DNA from: Allofrancisella frigidaquae
Lineage (GTDB): Bacteria; Pseudomonadota; Gammaproteobacteria; Francisellales; Francisellaceae
Assembly (NCBI RefSeq): GCF_012222825.1
Contig: NZ_CP038017.1
Coordinates: 310,001-374,000, forward strand
Reading direction: 5' to 3'
DNA length: 64,000 nucleotides
Shown: one piece after another, positions 20,656 to 29,952 of the stretch
How positions within the stretch are numbered: the stretch's first letter is position 1
Layout: each line of letters starts with the position of its first letter
Made by a program: the position numbers and the translations under genes
Notes under the pieces: model-generated
The model's database searches: none
What the model saw: the letters and a program-made list of their open reading frames with translations, nothing else
Told to the model about the DNA's origin: nothing

Positions 20656-21342
20656 ATGAGATTATTATTAGCAGAAGATGATTTAAACTTGGGGGAAGGC
20701 TTGCTGGAAGCTTTGCAGAAAGAAGGTTTTAATGTGAACTTGGTTTCTGATGGAGAGGCTGCTCAGACTTTTATAGAATCTGGTTTATACGATATAACTA
20801 TCCTGGATATTGGTTTACCAATTAAAACTGGTCTAGAAGTTTTAAAAAGCGTAAGAAGTAGAGGTATTAAAACGCCTATACTTTTACTTACAGCTAGAGA
20901 TGGTTTAGAAGATAGAGTTAAAGGCTTAGATTTTGGGGCTGATGATTATATGACTAAACCTTTTGAACTTAAAGAGTTAGTTGCTAGAGTTAAAGCTATC
21001 TCCCGTAGGATAGATGTTAGATCTGGTAAAAGTGTTAACGAAGAAATCATGTTTGGTGATTATAGTTTTAACCCTAGTTCTGAGACAGTTACAAAGGATG
21101 GTGTAATTATTCCAGTTTCTAAAAAAGAATTAGCATTGTTATCTATATTGGTTCAAAACGCTGGTCGAGTTGTTCCAAAAACACAACTTTTAGAAGAAGT
21201 TTACTCAACTGATAAAGAGATGGATACTAACACTTTAGAAGTGCATATGCACAACCTGAGAAAGAAAATTAATATCTCTAATTTTATTCAAACAATAAGA
21301 GGCGTTGGTTATTTTGTACAAAAGGACAAAGTAATTAAATAA
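20656..21342 (+). CDS. pmrA: OmpR/PhoB-family response regulator, PmrA/QseB type
   Basis: DNA-binding response regulator of 228 residues: receiver domain with acidic pocket Glu7/Asp8, phospho-acceptor Asp51 and Lys101 in the MTKPF motif, then a winged-helix C-terminal domain. No sensor kinase adjoins it; it is an orphan next to lepB-rnc. In Francisella the orphan regulator called PmrA (also QseB) sits beside lepB as I remember it, and it activates pathogenicity-island (T6SS) genes together with MglA, SspA and FevR/PigR. Family assignment is firm; the orthologue name rests on context. A good GGAG lies 12 bases before the ATG. Confidence 0.85.
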   Translation: MRLLLAEDDLNLGEGLLEALQKEGFNVNLVSDGEAAQTFIESGLYDITILDIGLPIKTGLEVLKSVRSRGIKTPILLLTARDGLEDRVKGLDFGADDYMTKPFELKELVARVKAISRRIDVRSGKSVNEEIMFGDYSFNPSSETVTKDGVIIPVSKKELALLSILVQNAGRVVPKTQLLEEVYSTDKEMDTNTLEVHMHNLRKKINISNFIQTIRGVGYFVQKDKVIK

Positions 21343-21347
21343 CTTTT

Positions 21348-22202
21348 ATGGAATATTTCTTAAGTCTAGGGTTTACTTTTTGGTTACTATTTTTGACTTT
21401 TGCAAGCGGTATTATTTATTTAATAGATTATCTTTTTTTTCAAAAAAATAGATTAGCTTCATATAGAGAGCAACTTAAAGCTCTTAATAAAAAGCAAAAA
21501 CGCCAATTTTATAAAGATCATGGTTTAAAAGCTCCTTTTATAGCAGATCAAGCTAGATCTTTATTTAGCGTGTTTTTTGTGGTTTTTATATTAAGAACAT
21601 TTTTGGTGGGAAATTTTTTAATTCCTACAGCATCCATGACTCCTACGTTACCAGTAGGAGACTTTATCTTTGTAGATAAGACAGCATATGGTATTAGAGC
21701 ACCATTTACTAATAAAATACTGGTCAATACAGGTTACCCTAAAAGAGGCGATATCGTGGTTTTTCACTTTCCAGTTAACCCTAATGTGGATTATGTAAAA
21801 CGAGTTGTGGGCTTGCCTGGGGATATTATATCTTATAAAAATAAGACTTTAACCATAAATGGTAAACAGCTTGACTATACTGATTGTGATAGAAGTGTTA
21901 TGAATTATAATAATAAATCGTTGTCAGATAATAGTGGGGATATTGTTTGTCTGGAGCATCTAGGAGATGTTACTCATGAAATAGATTGGATAAAATCAGT
22001 TAAATCTCAAGACTTTGAAAGTTTGAAAGTTCCAGAAGGTCATTATTTTGTTATGGGCGATAATAGAGATAATAGTCAGGACAGTCGGTATTGGGGATTT
22101 GTTCCAGAACAAGATTTAGTTGGTAAAGCTAAACTTGTTTGGATGAGTTGGGATAAGGTTGATAAAAAAATCCGTTGGAATGAAATTGGAAAGGTTTTTT
22201 AG
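21348..22202 (+). CDS. lepB: signal peptidase I
   Basis: Cleaves signal peptides of exported proteins at the outer face of the inner membrane. The 284-residue protein has two N-terminal membrane segments (about 5-29 and 71-89), catalytic Ser96 in PTASMTPTL, Lys151 in DYVKRVVGLPGD, and the C-terminal box GDNRDNSQDSRYWG. It begins 5 bases after the response regulator and ends 4 bases before rnc, so the set is probably one transcript. Confidence 0.96.
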   Translation: MEYFLSLGFTFWLLFLTFASGIIYLIDYLFFQKNRLASYREQLKALNKKQKRQFYKDHGLKAPFIADQARSLFSVFFVVFILRTFLVGNFLIPTASMTPTLPVGDFIFVDKTAYGIRAPFTNKILVNTGYPKRGDIVVFHFPVNPNVDYVKRVVGLPGDIISYKNKTLTINGKQLDYTDCDRSVMNYNNKSLSDNSGDIVCLEHLGDVTHEIDWIKSVKSQDFESLKVPEGHYFVMGDNRDNSQDSRYWGFVPEQDLVGKAKLVWMSWDKVDKKIRWNEIGKVF

Positions 22203-22206
22203 GTAG

Positions 22207-22899
22207 ATGATTCCAGATTACTCCAGACTTTACCGAATACTAGGCTATACTTTTAAAGATCATACAATTTTAACTAGAGCATTAACACATAGAAGTAAAG
22301 CCAAAAAAAATTACGAGCGTTTAGAATTCTTAGGTGATTCAATATTAGGTTTTATTATAGCAGAGTCGTTGTATCAGAAATTTCCCAAATTCACTGAAGG
22401 TGAGCTTTCCCAAATTCGCTCAAAACTTGTTAAAGGCGTTACATTATCAAAATTAGCTCTAGATTATAAAATAGATGAGTTTGTGATATTGGGAGGTAGT
22501 GAGACAGGTTCACAAAAACGAGAGAAAATCTTAGAGGATGTTTTTGAAGCTGTAATCGGTGCGATTTATTTAGATAGTGATTTTGCTAATGTCAAAAAAG
22601 TTATACTTGGTTGGTACGCTGACATTTTTTCTAGATTAGATGTAGATATTGTGAAGGTTAAAGATAATAAGTCCAGGCTACAAGAGATATTGCTGCAAAA
22701 TTCCATGAGCCTTCCAGCATATAACATTATAGCTATTTCCGGTAAAGATCATGAACAAATATTTGAAGTTGCTGCAATTGTAAAAGAATTAGGTTTTGAG
22801 ACTAAGGCACAAGATACCTCTAGAAAAAAAGCCGAGCAAAAAGCAGCCAAAGAAATGATAAGGTTGCTAGAAAGTCAGGGTTTACATGAAAAAAAATAA
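22207..22899 (+). CDS. rnc: ribonuclease III
   Basis: Cuts double-stranded RNA in rRNA and mRNA processing. The 230-residue protein has the signature ERLEFLGDS (Glu40, Asp44), a second acidic motif EDVFEAVIGAIYLD, and a C-terminal double-stranded RNA-binding domain from about residue 155. Its 3' end overlaps truB by 14 bases in another frame. The lepB-rnc pairing is standard in gammaproteobacteria; the usual downstream gene era is replaced here by truB. Confidence 0.96.
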   Translation: MIPDYSRLYRILGYTFKDHTILTRALTHRSKAKKNYERLEFLGDSILGFIIAESLYQKFPKFTEGELSQIRSKLVKGVTLSKLALDYKIDEFVILGGSETGSQKREKILEDVFEAVIGAIYLDSDFANVKKVILGWYADIFSRLDVDIVKVKDNKSRLQEILLQNSMSLPAYNIIAISGKDHEQIFEVAAIVKELGFETKAQDTSRKKAEQKAAKEMIRLLESQGLHEKK

Positions 22900-23791
22900 G
22901 CTAAATTTAAATGGTATAATAGTAATAAATAAAGCTAAAGGTATTAGCTCAAATAAAATTCTACAGCAATTAAAATATTTATATAACGCTAAAAAGGCTG
23001 GCCACACTGGCACATTAGACCCTATGGCAACAGGTGTTTTGCCAATATGTTTTGGTAGAGCAACCAAGATAGCTCAATATTTACTTGATGCTGACAAAGA
23101 GTATATAGCAACAATTAAACTTGGTATACAAACCACTACCGGTGATGCAGAAGGTGAGATAGTTACAATTTTGGATGTTCCTAAACTATCAAATACACTT
23201 ATAGAAAACATATTAGATAAATTTCGAGGCCAAAGTGATCAGACCCCACCAATATATTCAGCTTTAAAATATAATGGGCAACCACTCTATAAGCTGGCGA
23301 GAGAGGGTAAACAAGTTGAAATAAGACCACGAAAAATAACCATATATCAACTTAAGTTGCTAAGTAGTAAAGATGATACACTAGAGATTAAGGTTAGATG
23401 TTCTAAAGGAACATATATCCGTAGTTTAGCTATGGATATAGGTACGGAACTTGGTTGTGGAGGTCATTTAATAGCATTACAACGGACTCAAAGTGGTCCA
23501 TTTTCTCTAGATAAAGCATACGAAATTGAGGGTTTGAAAGATTTAAGTTTTGAAGAAAAACTTGATACTATAGAACACATAGAAAGTGTATTTAAAGATA
23601 AACCAATATACACTTTAGATGTAAATCAAAAGCATGATTTATACAATAAAGGTATCCTAACAACTCAAGCAGATATCAATGGAGTTTTTAGAATATATGA
23701 TGAGAATAAATTTATTGCAGTAGCTGAATTTGATAAAGGTAATTTAGTTAGCAAAAAATTTTTTGAGCAGGAAAAATTAATAAGTGAGTAA
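22886..23791 (+). CDS. truB: tRNA pseudouridine-55 synthase
   Basis: Makes pseudouridine 55 in the T loop of tRNAs. The 301-residue protein has the catalytic motif GHTGTLDPMATG with Asp45, the KGTYIRSLA motif, and a C-terminal extension of about 80 residues. It overlaps rnc at the 5' end and rnr at the 3' end (8 bases), consistent with a tightly packed RNA-processing operon. Confidence 0.96.
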   Translation: MKKNKLNLNGIIVINKAKGISSNKILQQLKYLYNAKKAGHTGTLDPMATGVLPICFGRATKIAQYLLDADKEYIATIKLGIQTTTGDAEGEIVTILDVPKLSNTLIENILDKFRGQSDQTPPIYSALKYNGQPLYKLAREGKQVEIRPRKITIYQLKLLSSKDDTLEIKVRCSKGTYIRSLAMDIGTELGCGGHLIALQRTQSGPFSLDKAYEIEGLKDLSFEEKLDTIEHIESVFKDKPIYTLDVNQKHDLYNKGILTTQADINGVFRIYDENKFIAVAEFDKGNLVSKKFFEQEKLISE

Positions 23792-26063
23792 GTACAGTAT
23801 AAATAATGATCCTAATAGGGATCTAGAAGCACAAAAGTATGAAAACCCCATTGCGAGTCGCCAGATGATATTGTGCTATATCAAGGACATGCAGCTGCCA
23901 GTAAGCGTAGAAAATATTGCTTTAGCTTTAGAAATTAACAAAAAATCTTCATTTGAAGGGTTGGTTAATAGACTAGGAGCTATGGTTAGAGACGGTCAAT
24001 TAGTTAAAGATAAATCATATTATAGCCTTCCGGAAATAAAAAATGTTTATGTAACTTCAAAAGTTTCGGTTGATAGAGATGGTAGATTAGAAATATTTAG
24101 CCATACATTAAATACTAAAGTTAGTATTCTTTCCTCCCAAGCAAAAATGTTAATGGTAGGTGATGAAGTTACAGCTAGGGTATTAGGAATAAATAAAAAA
24201 GGTAAAATTGAAGCAGAGATAAAATCAGTAGTTTCAAGAGCCCAAAAAACCATAACAGGTTATTATTATAAAATTTTTGATGGGCACTTTCTCAAGCCAA
24301 TAAATAAGAATATAACTAGTGATATAGTCTTATTACCTCCTAGACAAAAGATCGATCAGGATTCACTAATAGAAGCTGAAATAATAGTTCAACCAAGTAT
24401 TAATAGTGTTGCAGTTGCTAAGTTCAAGCAAGAAGTTGAAGCGATATCTCCAGTTAAACAAGCTATGATGCTAGCTACTAAAAAGTTTGATTTAATAGAG
24501 CAATGGAGTAAAAAAACTCTTGAATACTTAGATACTCTTTCAGATGATATAATAACTAAAGAAAGAGTAGATCTGCGAAAGCTTAATTTTGTTACTATTG
24601 ATGGCGAAGATGCAAAAGATTTTGATGATGCCGTGTTTGCTAGTAGAACTAAAGCTGAGGGTTGGAAATTATATGTTGCAATAGCAGATGTTTCAAGTTA
24701 TGTTCAGAAAGATTCTGCTTTAGATTTAGATGCTAAACGCCGTTCAACCTCAGTTTATTTTCCTGGATATGTGATACCTATGCTTCCAGAAAAATTATCA
24801 AATGGTTTATGCTCTTTACAGCCAAATGTTGATAGGTATTCTTTAGTTTGTGAGATGAATATAAGTAGCACTGGTAAGTTAACTAGATATAAGTTTTATT
24901 CAGCTGTTATAAATTCTAAAGCACGTTTAACTTATACTGAAGTAGCAAAACTATTAGATAAGAAACAAAACTCTATAGTAGAAAATACTCCAGAGTTAGT
25001 GCCTGATATATTTGTTTTATATGATTTGTATAAAGTCTTGCATACTGCCAGAGATCAAAGAGGAGCAATAGATTTTGATACTATAGAGACACAAATCATC
25101 CTTGATAAGCATAACCATATACAATCAATAATACCAAGGCAACGCAATGATGCGCATAGACTAATAGAAGAGTGCATGTTAGTAGCAAACGTTGCAGCAG
25201 CTAAGTTTGTAATAAAGCATAAAAAAACTTCTCCGTTTAGAGTACATAGCGAGCCTAAAGAGGATAAGATGGATGCTTTAAAAAAACATTTATCTCGTCA
25301 TGGTATCCATCTATCTTATGGTAAAGATGGTAAAGTAACACCAAAAGCCTTAGCACAAATGCTAGAAAGTATTAAAAGTCGTCCTGATTATGAAGATATT
25401 CAAATGATGACTTTGCGTAGCATGAATCAAGCTGTTTATAGTATTGATAATGTTGGGCATTTTGGTCTTGCTTATGATGAGTATACTCATTTTACTTCAC
25501 CTATTCGTAGATACCCTGATTTAGTAGTTCATAGAATTATTAAATCTATTATCAATGAATATAATCATGGTGGTTGTGACTATAAGTCTAGTGAGTTAGC
25601 TAATATTTGCGACAACGCATCTTTTCAAGAAAGAAATGCAGATGGAGCCTCCAAACAAGTAGAAGATTGGTTGAAGTGTTACTTTATGCAAGATTATATA
25701 GGGCATGTTTTAGAGGCAAAAATCACACATATCAATGGTCTAGGATTGTTTGTTGAGCTTAAAGATATGTTCATAGAAGGCTTGGTTCATGTTTCAACTA
25801 TTCCTGGTGATTATTATATTTTTGATGAAACTAAAGACATTTTGATTGGTAGAAGAAACCACAAAGTTTTTAAGATAGGTCAAAAAATAACCATAAGAGT
25901 AATAAGGGCAGATTTAGAAAGTGTCCATATAGATTTTGAATTATATTCTCCAGAGCAATCAGCAAAAGATTTTGACAGCTCTAAAAAATATAGTACTAAG
26001 AAGAAAGTTAAAAAGAGAAAGCCAAAGCGTGATAAAAGAAAAAATAAAACTAAACAATCTTAA
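23784..26063 (+). CDS. rnr: ribonuclease R
   Basis: Processive 3'-to-5' exoribonuclease that degrades structured RNA. The 759-residue protein has an N-terminal winged-helix-like segment, cold-shock domains, the RNB catalytic domain with the acidic cluster TIDGEDAKDFDDAVF, a C-terminal S1 domain (about 640-725) and a strongly basic Lys/Arg tail. The length is between RNase II (about 644) and E. coli RNase R (813); the tail and helix-turn-helix start favour RNase R. Last gene of the set from pmrA-like or lepB onward; the next gene is convergent, 15 bases away. Confidence 0.94.
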   Translation: MSKYSINNDPNRDLEAQKYENPIASRQMILCYIKDMQLPVSVENIALALEINKKSSFEGLVNRLGAMVRDGQLVKDKSYYSLPEIKNVYVTSKVSVDRDGRLEIFSHTLNTKVSILSSQAKMLMVGDEVTARVLGINKKGKIEAEIKSVVSRAQKTITGYYYKIFDGHFLKPINKNITSDIVLLPPRQKIDQDSLIEAEIIVQPSINSVAVAKFKQEVEAISPVKQAMMLATKKFDLIEQWSKKTLEYLDTLSDDIITKERVDLRKLNFVTIDGEDAKDFDDAVFASRTKAEGWKLYVAIADVSSYVQKDSALDLDAKRRSTSVYFPGYVIPMLPEKLSNGLCSLQPNVDRYSLVCEMNISSTGKLTRYKFYSAVINSKARLTYTEVAKLLDKKQNSIVENTPELVPDIFVLYDLYKVLHTARDQRGAIDFDTIETQIILDKHNHIQSIIPRQRNDAHRLIEECMLVANVAAAKFVIKHKKTSPFRVHSEPKEDKMDALKKHLSRHGIHLSYGKDGKVTPKALAQMLESIKSRPDYEDIQMMTLRSMNQAVYSIDNVGHFGLAYDEYTHFTSPIRRYPDLVVHRIIKSIINEYNHGGCDYKSSELANICDNASFQERNADGASKQVEDWLKCYFMQDYIGHVLEAKITHINGLGLFVELKDMFIEGLVHVSTIPGDYYIFDETKDILIGRRNHKVFKIGQKITIRVIRADLESVHIDFELYSPEQSAKDFDSSKKYSTKKKVKKRKPKRDKRKNKTKQS

Positions 26064-26078
26064 TGACCAACAAATTCG

Positions 26079-26903
26079 TTAAGTTTTTGGTTGTTTGAAC
26101 CCCCATACGATTCTTAATTTTTTCAGTATAGTTAAGATAATGTAAGTTATGTCAATCTGCCAAAACTTCAGGTTATTTCTAACTGAATAAGCAAATTTAT
26201 GATGATTGTTATGCCAACCCTCTCCAAAAGTGAGAATTGCAATAAACCAGTTATTTCTACTATTATCTGTTGTTAGATGATCTTTGGACCCAAAGATATG
26301 GCAAATTGAATTTACACTGAAAGTTGTGTGATATAGTAAAACAGTGCTTAATATCCCCCCAAAAAAGACAAAGTTTAGACCAGAAGTTCCTAGATTTGGG
26401 TATTTATAAGCTACAAAACTACCAATAACGAATAGCCCAACAAGATATAAAAAAAATGATAAATGAGAAAATTTATCCAACCAAACTAGTTCCGGATATT
26501 TAAACCAGTCTTTTGTGTATTTTAACTCTACAGAATTGTTATTAGGGTTAAAAATCCAGCTTATATGCGACTGAAAAAAACCATTTTCAGGTGAATGAAG
26601 ATCAGTAGTTTTATCAGAGTGAATATGATGGTATCTATGGTGCCCAGACCACCATAGCGGCCCTTTTTGAGAAGCCCATGTTCCCACTAGGGCTAATATA
26701 AATTGAAAAAACCTCGATGTTTGGAAAGATCTATGTGCAAAATAACGGTGGTACCCAGCCGTTAAAGCAAAAGTTCTCATGCTAAACGTAATAGTAAATA
26801 CTAACAAAGCTGTTAAGTTAAAGTTTACAAAAAATACACCTAAACAGCTAAGATGTAATCCAGCAAAAGCTATTTTAGTAATATTGTTTGACTTACTTTT
26901 CAT
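26079..26903 (-). CDS. membrane fatty-acid desaturase (delta-9 type)
   Basis: Introduces a double bond into acyl chains using a di-iron centre. The 274-residue protein has the three histidine boxes of the acyl-CoA/acyl-lipid desaturase family: HRYFAH, HHRYHH and HNNHH, with four hydrophobic segments. ATG at 26903 is preferred because GGAG lies seven bases upstream; an earlier in-frame ATG at 26915 has no such site. It is the last gene of the minus-strand lipid cluster, 16 bases after the SDR gene. It likely acts on phospholipid acyl chains together with the Cfa-like and flavin enzymes. Confidence 0.92.
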   Translation of the reverse strand: MKSKSNNITKIAFAGLHLSCLGVFFVNFNLTALLVFTITFSMRTFALTAGYHRYFAHRSFQTSRFFQFILALVGTWASQKGPLWWSGHHRYHHIHSDKTTDLHSPENGFFQSHISWIFNPNNNSVELKYTKDWFKYPELVWLDKFSHLSFFLYLVGLFVIGSFVAYKYPNLGTSGLNFVFFGGILSTVLLYHTTFSVNSICHIFGSKDHLTTDNSRNNWFIAILTFGEGWHNNHHKFAYSVRNNLKFWQIDITYIILTILKKLRIVWGFKQPKT

Positions 26904-26919
26904 ATTTTGCTCCATGAAT

Positions 26920-27663
26920 TTAAATTAATTTTTTAGCTATTTTGAAATACAACCTATATGGAAACTTTGCGATAAATTTTAAGATTAAGGTGAATTTTTT
27001 AGTAAAATGAATTTCAAAATTATTCGATAATAACCCTTTGAGAATTTCTTTGGCAGCTTTTTCTGGGGTTAACAAAGCGGGCATTTTAAAATTATTTTTG
27101 TCTGTTAGTTTTGTTTTTACAAAGCTTGGATTTATAAGTCTAATGTCCAAATCTTGATTTTCAGCTTTTAAACTTTCAACTAGATTGATAACTCCAGCTT
27201 TAGTGGCAGCATAGGGCTGAGATTTTGGCAACCCTATATAACCAGCCACACTAGCAGTTATCGCTAATTGACAGTGTGGGTTTTTCTTTATATATGGCAA
27301 AATAAATCTTATAAGATAAAAAACAGCAGTTAAATTGGTTTGTATAGTTTTATCAAGATTAGATAACGATATATCAGTTATTAGAGAGGGTTCGTAAAAA
27401 GCTGGTAAATATATTATAAAGTCAGGTTTGTATTGTATAGCTTTGGCTGCTTGTTTCTCAAATTCTGAGTAGTCAGTAACATTAAAAGCTAATGATATAG
27501 ATTCATTTTTTAGATTCATACCAATGGTTTCTAATTTTTTTTGTGAGCGTGAAGATATTATAAAGTTTGCGTTTACTGAGCTATCTAATCTCTCTAAAAT
27601 AGCTTTACCGATGCCGTCAGTAGCACCAATTATCCATATGGTTTTATTTTCAAATTTTTGCAT
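26920..27663 (-). CDS. short-chain dehydrogenase/reductase
   Basis: NAD(P)-dependent oxidoreductase of the classical SDR family, 247 residues. It has the dinucleotide loop GATDGIG at 13-19 and catalytic Ser138, Tyr151 and Lys155 (YAATK). ATG 27663 has AAAGG immediately upstream. The substrate is unknown; the context (desaturase, Cfa-like enzyme, DUF1365, flavin oxidoreductase) points to an acyl or lipid intermediate. Confidence 0.9.
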   Translation of the reverse strand: MQKFENKTIWIIGATDGIGKAILERLDSSVNANFIISSRSQKKLETIGMNLKNESISLAFNVTDYSEFEKQAAKAIQYKPDFIIYLPAFYEPSLITDISLSNLDKTIQTNLTAVFYLIRFILPYIKKNPHCQLAITASVAGYIGLPKSQPYAATKAGVINLVESLKAENQDLDIRLINPSFVKTKLTDKNNFKMPALLTPEKAAKEILKGLLSNNFEIHFTKKFTLILKFIAKFPYRLYFKIAKKLI

Positions 27664-27666
27664 CCT

Positions 27667-28209
27667 TTATTTTCCAGTTTCTTGTTTATGCATAAACAAA
27701 GTTAGCGAGCCAACATTTAAGCCAAATTTTTTAAATGAGTTTTTATTTATTAGGACGTCATCATTCATTAAATACATCCAATCATCAAAATTTATCGTGT
27801 ATTTTTTATCTCCAACAGGGATGCGCATCTGGTATTGCCAATTCATAGCATTACCTTCTACATAAATCTTTGCTATGCCAATTACATCATCAGTTGTACC
27901 TTCGTAATAGTTGTCTGATATTTTTTTGATTCTCCATATACGGTGGTCTTTTTGTCCATCGTAATATGTCATATGCTCATCAAATGTACCAGTATCGTTA
28001 TCCCAACTAGCATCACCGGAAAAGTCAAATTTTTTAATAACTTTGCCTTTATAATCTTGAATAATTCCATTGCCGACTATTCTACCTTGTAGGTACTTTT
28101 TTAGATCTAACTTAGGAGTTTCCTCCTTATAATCAGAAATATTGATAGAACATCCAAATAATCCAAAAACCATAATAATTGCTCCTATTTTAAGTATTAG
28201 TCCTTTCAT
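27667..28209 (-). CDS. DUF3833 family lipoprotein
   Basis: A 180-residue protein with a lipoprotein signal peptide (lipobox LFGC, Cys at about residue 20), so it is probably membrane-anchored in the periplasm. The body matches the DUF3833 pattern: F-x-G start, RIWRIKKISDNYYEG, DDVIGIAK, GNAMNWQYQMRIPVG and FDDWMYLM. Members usually lie in clusters with Cfa, DUF1365 and SDR genes, as here. Biochemical role not known to me. It overlaps the upstream gene by four bases. Confidence 0.85.
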   Translation of the reverse strand: MKGLILKIGAIIMVFGLFGCSINISDYKEETPKLDLKKYLQGRIVGNGIIQDYKGKVIKKFDFSGDASWDNDTGTFDEHMTYYDGQKDHRIWRIKKISDNYYEGTTDDVIGIAKIYVEGNAMNWQYQMRIPVGDKKYTINFDDWMYLMNDDVLINKNSFKKFGLNVGSLTLFMHKQETGK

Positions 28210-28724
28210 ATGCCTCTCAGTTGTTTTGATAATTTGATATTAGAGGATTTATCACTTAACCATATTTCGAAGAAATATTTTGATAAACCTTTATTTTGTA
28301 TAGTTCCTAGTAACCTTGTATCAGAATAAATGTTTGCATAACCATCTTTATCCATATACCCGTAGAGGTCTGTATTTTTAGCTACGTTTGGTATTATCAT
28401 TTTAAAAGTATCCAGATAGTTTTGGTAGTTATCTTTGACTTCATTTGGGTGTTGTTTTGATATTTCTTTTAATGTTTGAGTGACTATGCTTTTACTTTGG
28501 AGATCTATTAAATAATGTATTTTTAGTAAGAAAGTTAGATCCCAATTAAATTTACCGGTATTTGTAAAAAGTTCAGCATCATAAATATCAAAAAACCATT
28601 TTTTAAAATGAACCTTGCCAACCAGGTTAGAATTTTGAGCTTTTATAGTTGATAACTCAAGTTCTTGAGCGCTTATGAGTATAGGTAAACAAATAAAGAA
28701 TATTCCGAATAGTCTTTTAAGCAT
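28206..28724 (-). CDS. periplasmic chalcone-isomerase-like protein
   Basis: A 172-residue protein with an N-terminal signal peptide (cleavage near ISAQE). Its fold pattern is that of bacterial chalcone-isomerase-like proteins: YDAELFT near residue 49, a stretch of Leu/Tyr strands, then a C-terminal FFEIWLSDKSSN segment. Bacterial members are not flavonoid enzymes; a lipid-binding role is suspected. It overlaps cfa by eight bases and the DUF3833 gene by four. Confidence 0.8.
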   Translation of the reverse strand: MLKRLFGIFFICLPILISAQELELSTIKAQNSNLVGKVHFKKWFFDIYDAELFTNTGKFNWDLTFLLKIHYLIDLQSKSIVTQTLKEISKQHPNEVKDNYQNYLDTFKMIIPNVAKNTDLYGYMDKDGYANIYSDTRLLGTIQNKGLSKYFFEIWLSDKSSNIKLSKQLRGI

Positions 28725-29880
28725 GTACTATTTCCAGCTGAGCAACATTTATACGACCATGAGTAAAAGCAGCGCTACAAGAATTTAGATAAAAACGCCA
28801 CATCCTTTGAAATCGTTTATCAAAACCAAGTTCTAAAAGCTCTTGACCAGTATTTGCAAAATTATTATCCCAAATATCTAAAGTTTTAGCGTAATCTTTA
28901 CCGAAAAACTCTTTATTAACACATTTCAACCCAACTTTTTTAAGTTCAACTTCTATTTGTTGTATTGAGGGTAGAAAACCACCTGGAAATATAAAAGTTC
29001 TAATCATATCAGTACCTTTAGCGTAGCTGTTAAAAAGCTTGTCATCAATAACTATGCTTTGAATAATGATTTTACCATTTCGTTTGACTAAGGATTTAAG
29101 TTTTGAAAAGTAAGTATTCCAATACTTCTTACCAACAGCCTCTATCATCTCTATAGAAACAACATAGTCATATTGCCCTTCTTGTATTCGATAATCTTCT
29201 ATAGTTATATCAACGTTTTTCCCTACTAAACGCTGTTTGGCAAATTCGTACTGCTCAGTTGAAAGGGTAATACCCTTAAGATAGTAATTACTGTGGTTAA
29301 TTGCGGTTTCTGCAAAACCACCCCAGCCACAACCAATCTCAATAATAGAACCTTGAGGCTTGTTAAATTTACTAATGATATTAGAGTATTTATTGATCTG
29401 AGCTTGCTCAAGGGTTTCATTCTGGTTTTTAAACATAGCTGATGAGTAAGTCATAGTTTTATCTAGCCAGAGGTTATAAAATTGGTTTCCTAAATCATAA
29501 TGCTTTTGGATGTTTTTTCTACTTTGCTTTAAAGTATTTCTTTTAGTCAGATAGCCTATTTTATGCAGAAACTTAAAGATGACGTTTGGCTTCATGTATT
29601 GACCAAAGGCTTGCTCATTTTCTAGACCAAAAAGTATTAAAGCTTTTAGGTTAGATGTTTCCCAATATCCATCTCGATAGTCTGCCGCAAATCCTATATC
29701 AGCTTTAAATTTGAGATTAATGGCTGTACGCCAATCTTTTAATTTTAAGTCCGCTATTTGTCCATTTTTTTGGCCTTTTGTATATATTACTTCACCTTCT
29801 GGTGTAGTTAAGCAAATTTCACCAAATTCTATATTATCTAAGGCTTTTAGGATATTTTTCCTGATAGTCTTTTCAAACAT
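28717..29880 (-). CDS. cfa: cyclopropane-fatty-acyl-phospholipid synthase-like methyltransferase
   Basis: S-adenosylmethionine-dependent enzyme acting on unsaturated acyl chains of phospholipids. It is 387 residues from ATG 29880 (an in-frame TTG lies four codons upstream, with no better site). It shows the Cfa core: QKHYDLGNQFYNLWLD, TYSSAMF, the SAM loop IEIGCGWGGFAE, and the C-terminal segment with FIFPGGFLPS and RMWRFYLNSC. The N-terminal domain is shorter than in E. coli Cfa-type enzymes only slightly. In this type of cluster the product may be a methylated or furan-type chain instead of a cyclopropane. Confidence 0.9.
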   Translation of the reverse strand: MFEKTIRKNILKALDNIEFGEICLTTPEGEVIYTKGQKNGQIADLKLKDWRTAINLKFKADIGFAADYRDGYWETSNLKALILFGLENEQAFGQYMKPNVIFKFLHKIGYLTKRNTLKQSRKNIQKHYDLGNQFYNLWLDKTMTYSSAMFKNQNETLEQAQINKYSNIISKFNKPQGSIIEIGCGWGGFAETAINHSNYYLKGITLSTEQYEFAKQRLVGKNVDITIEDYRIQEGQYDYVVSIEMIEAVGKKYWNTYFSKLKSLVKRNGKIIIQSIVIDDKLFNSYAKGTDMIRTFIFPGGFLPSIQQIEVELKKVGLKCVNKEFFGKDYAKTLDIWDNNFANTGQELLELGFDKRFQRMWRFYLNSCSAAFTHGRINVAQLEIVHA

Positions 29881-29952
29881 TTGATCTGCCAAGTTAGTCT
29901 ATAGTTAAGATAAATATTAGCAGATAAATGTTGAGGTAATATTGCCAAAAAA

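Noticed and set aside
20656-21342. Response regulator at 20.7 kb as partner of the kinase at 32-33 kb
   Set aside because: The kinase already overlaps its own regulator gene. The 20.7 kb regulator is an orphan in a different operon.
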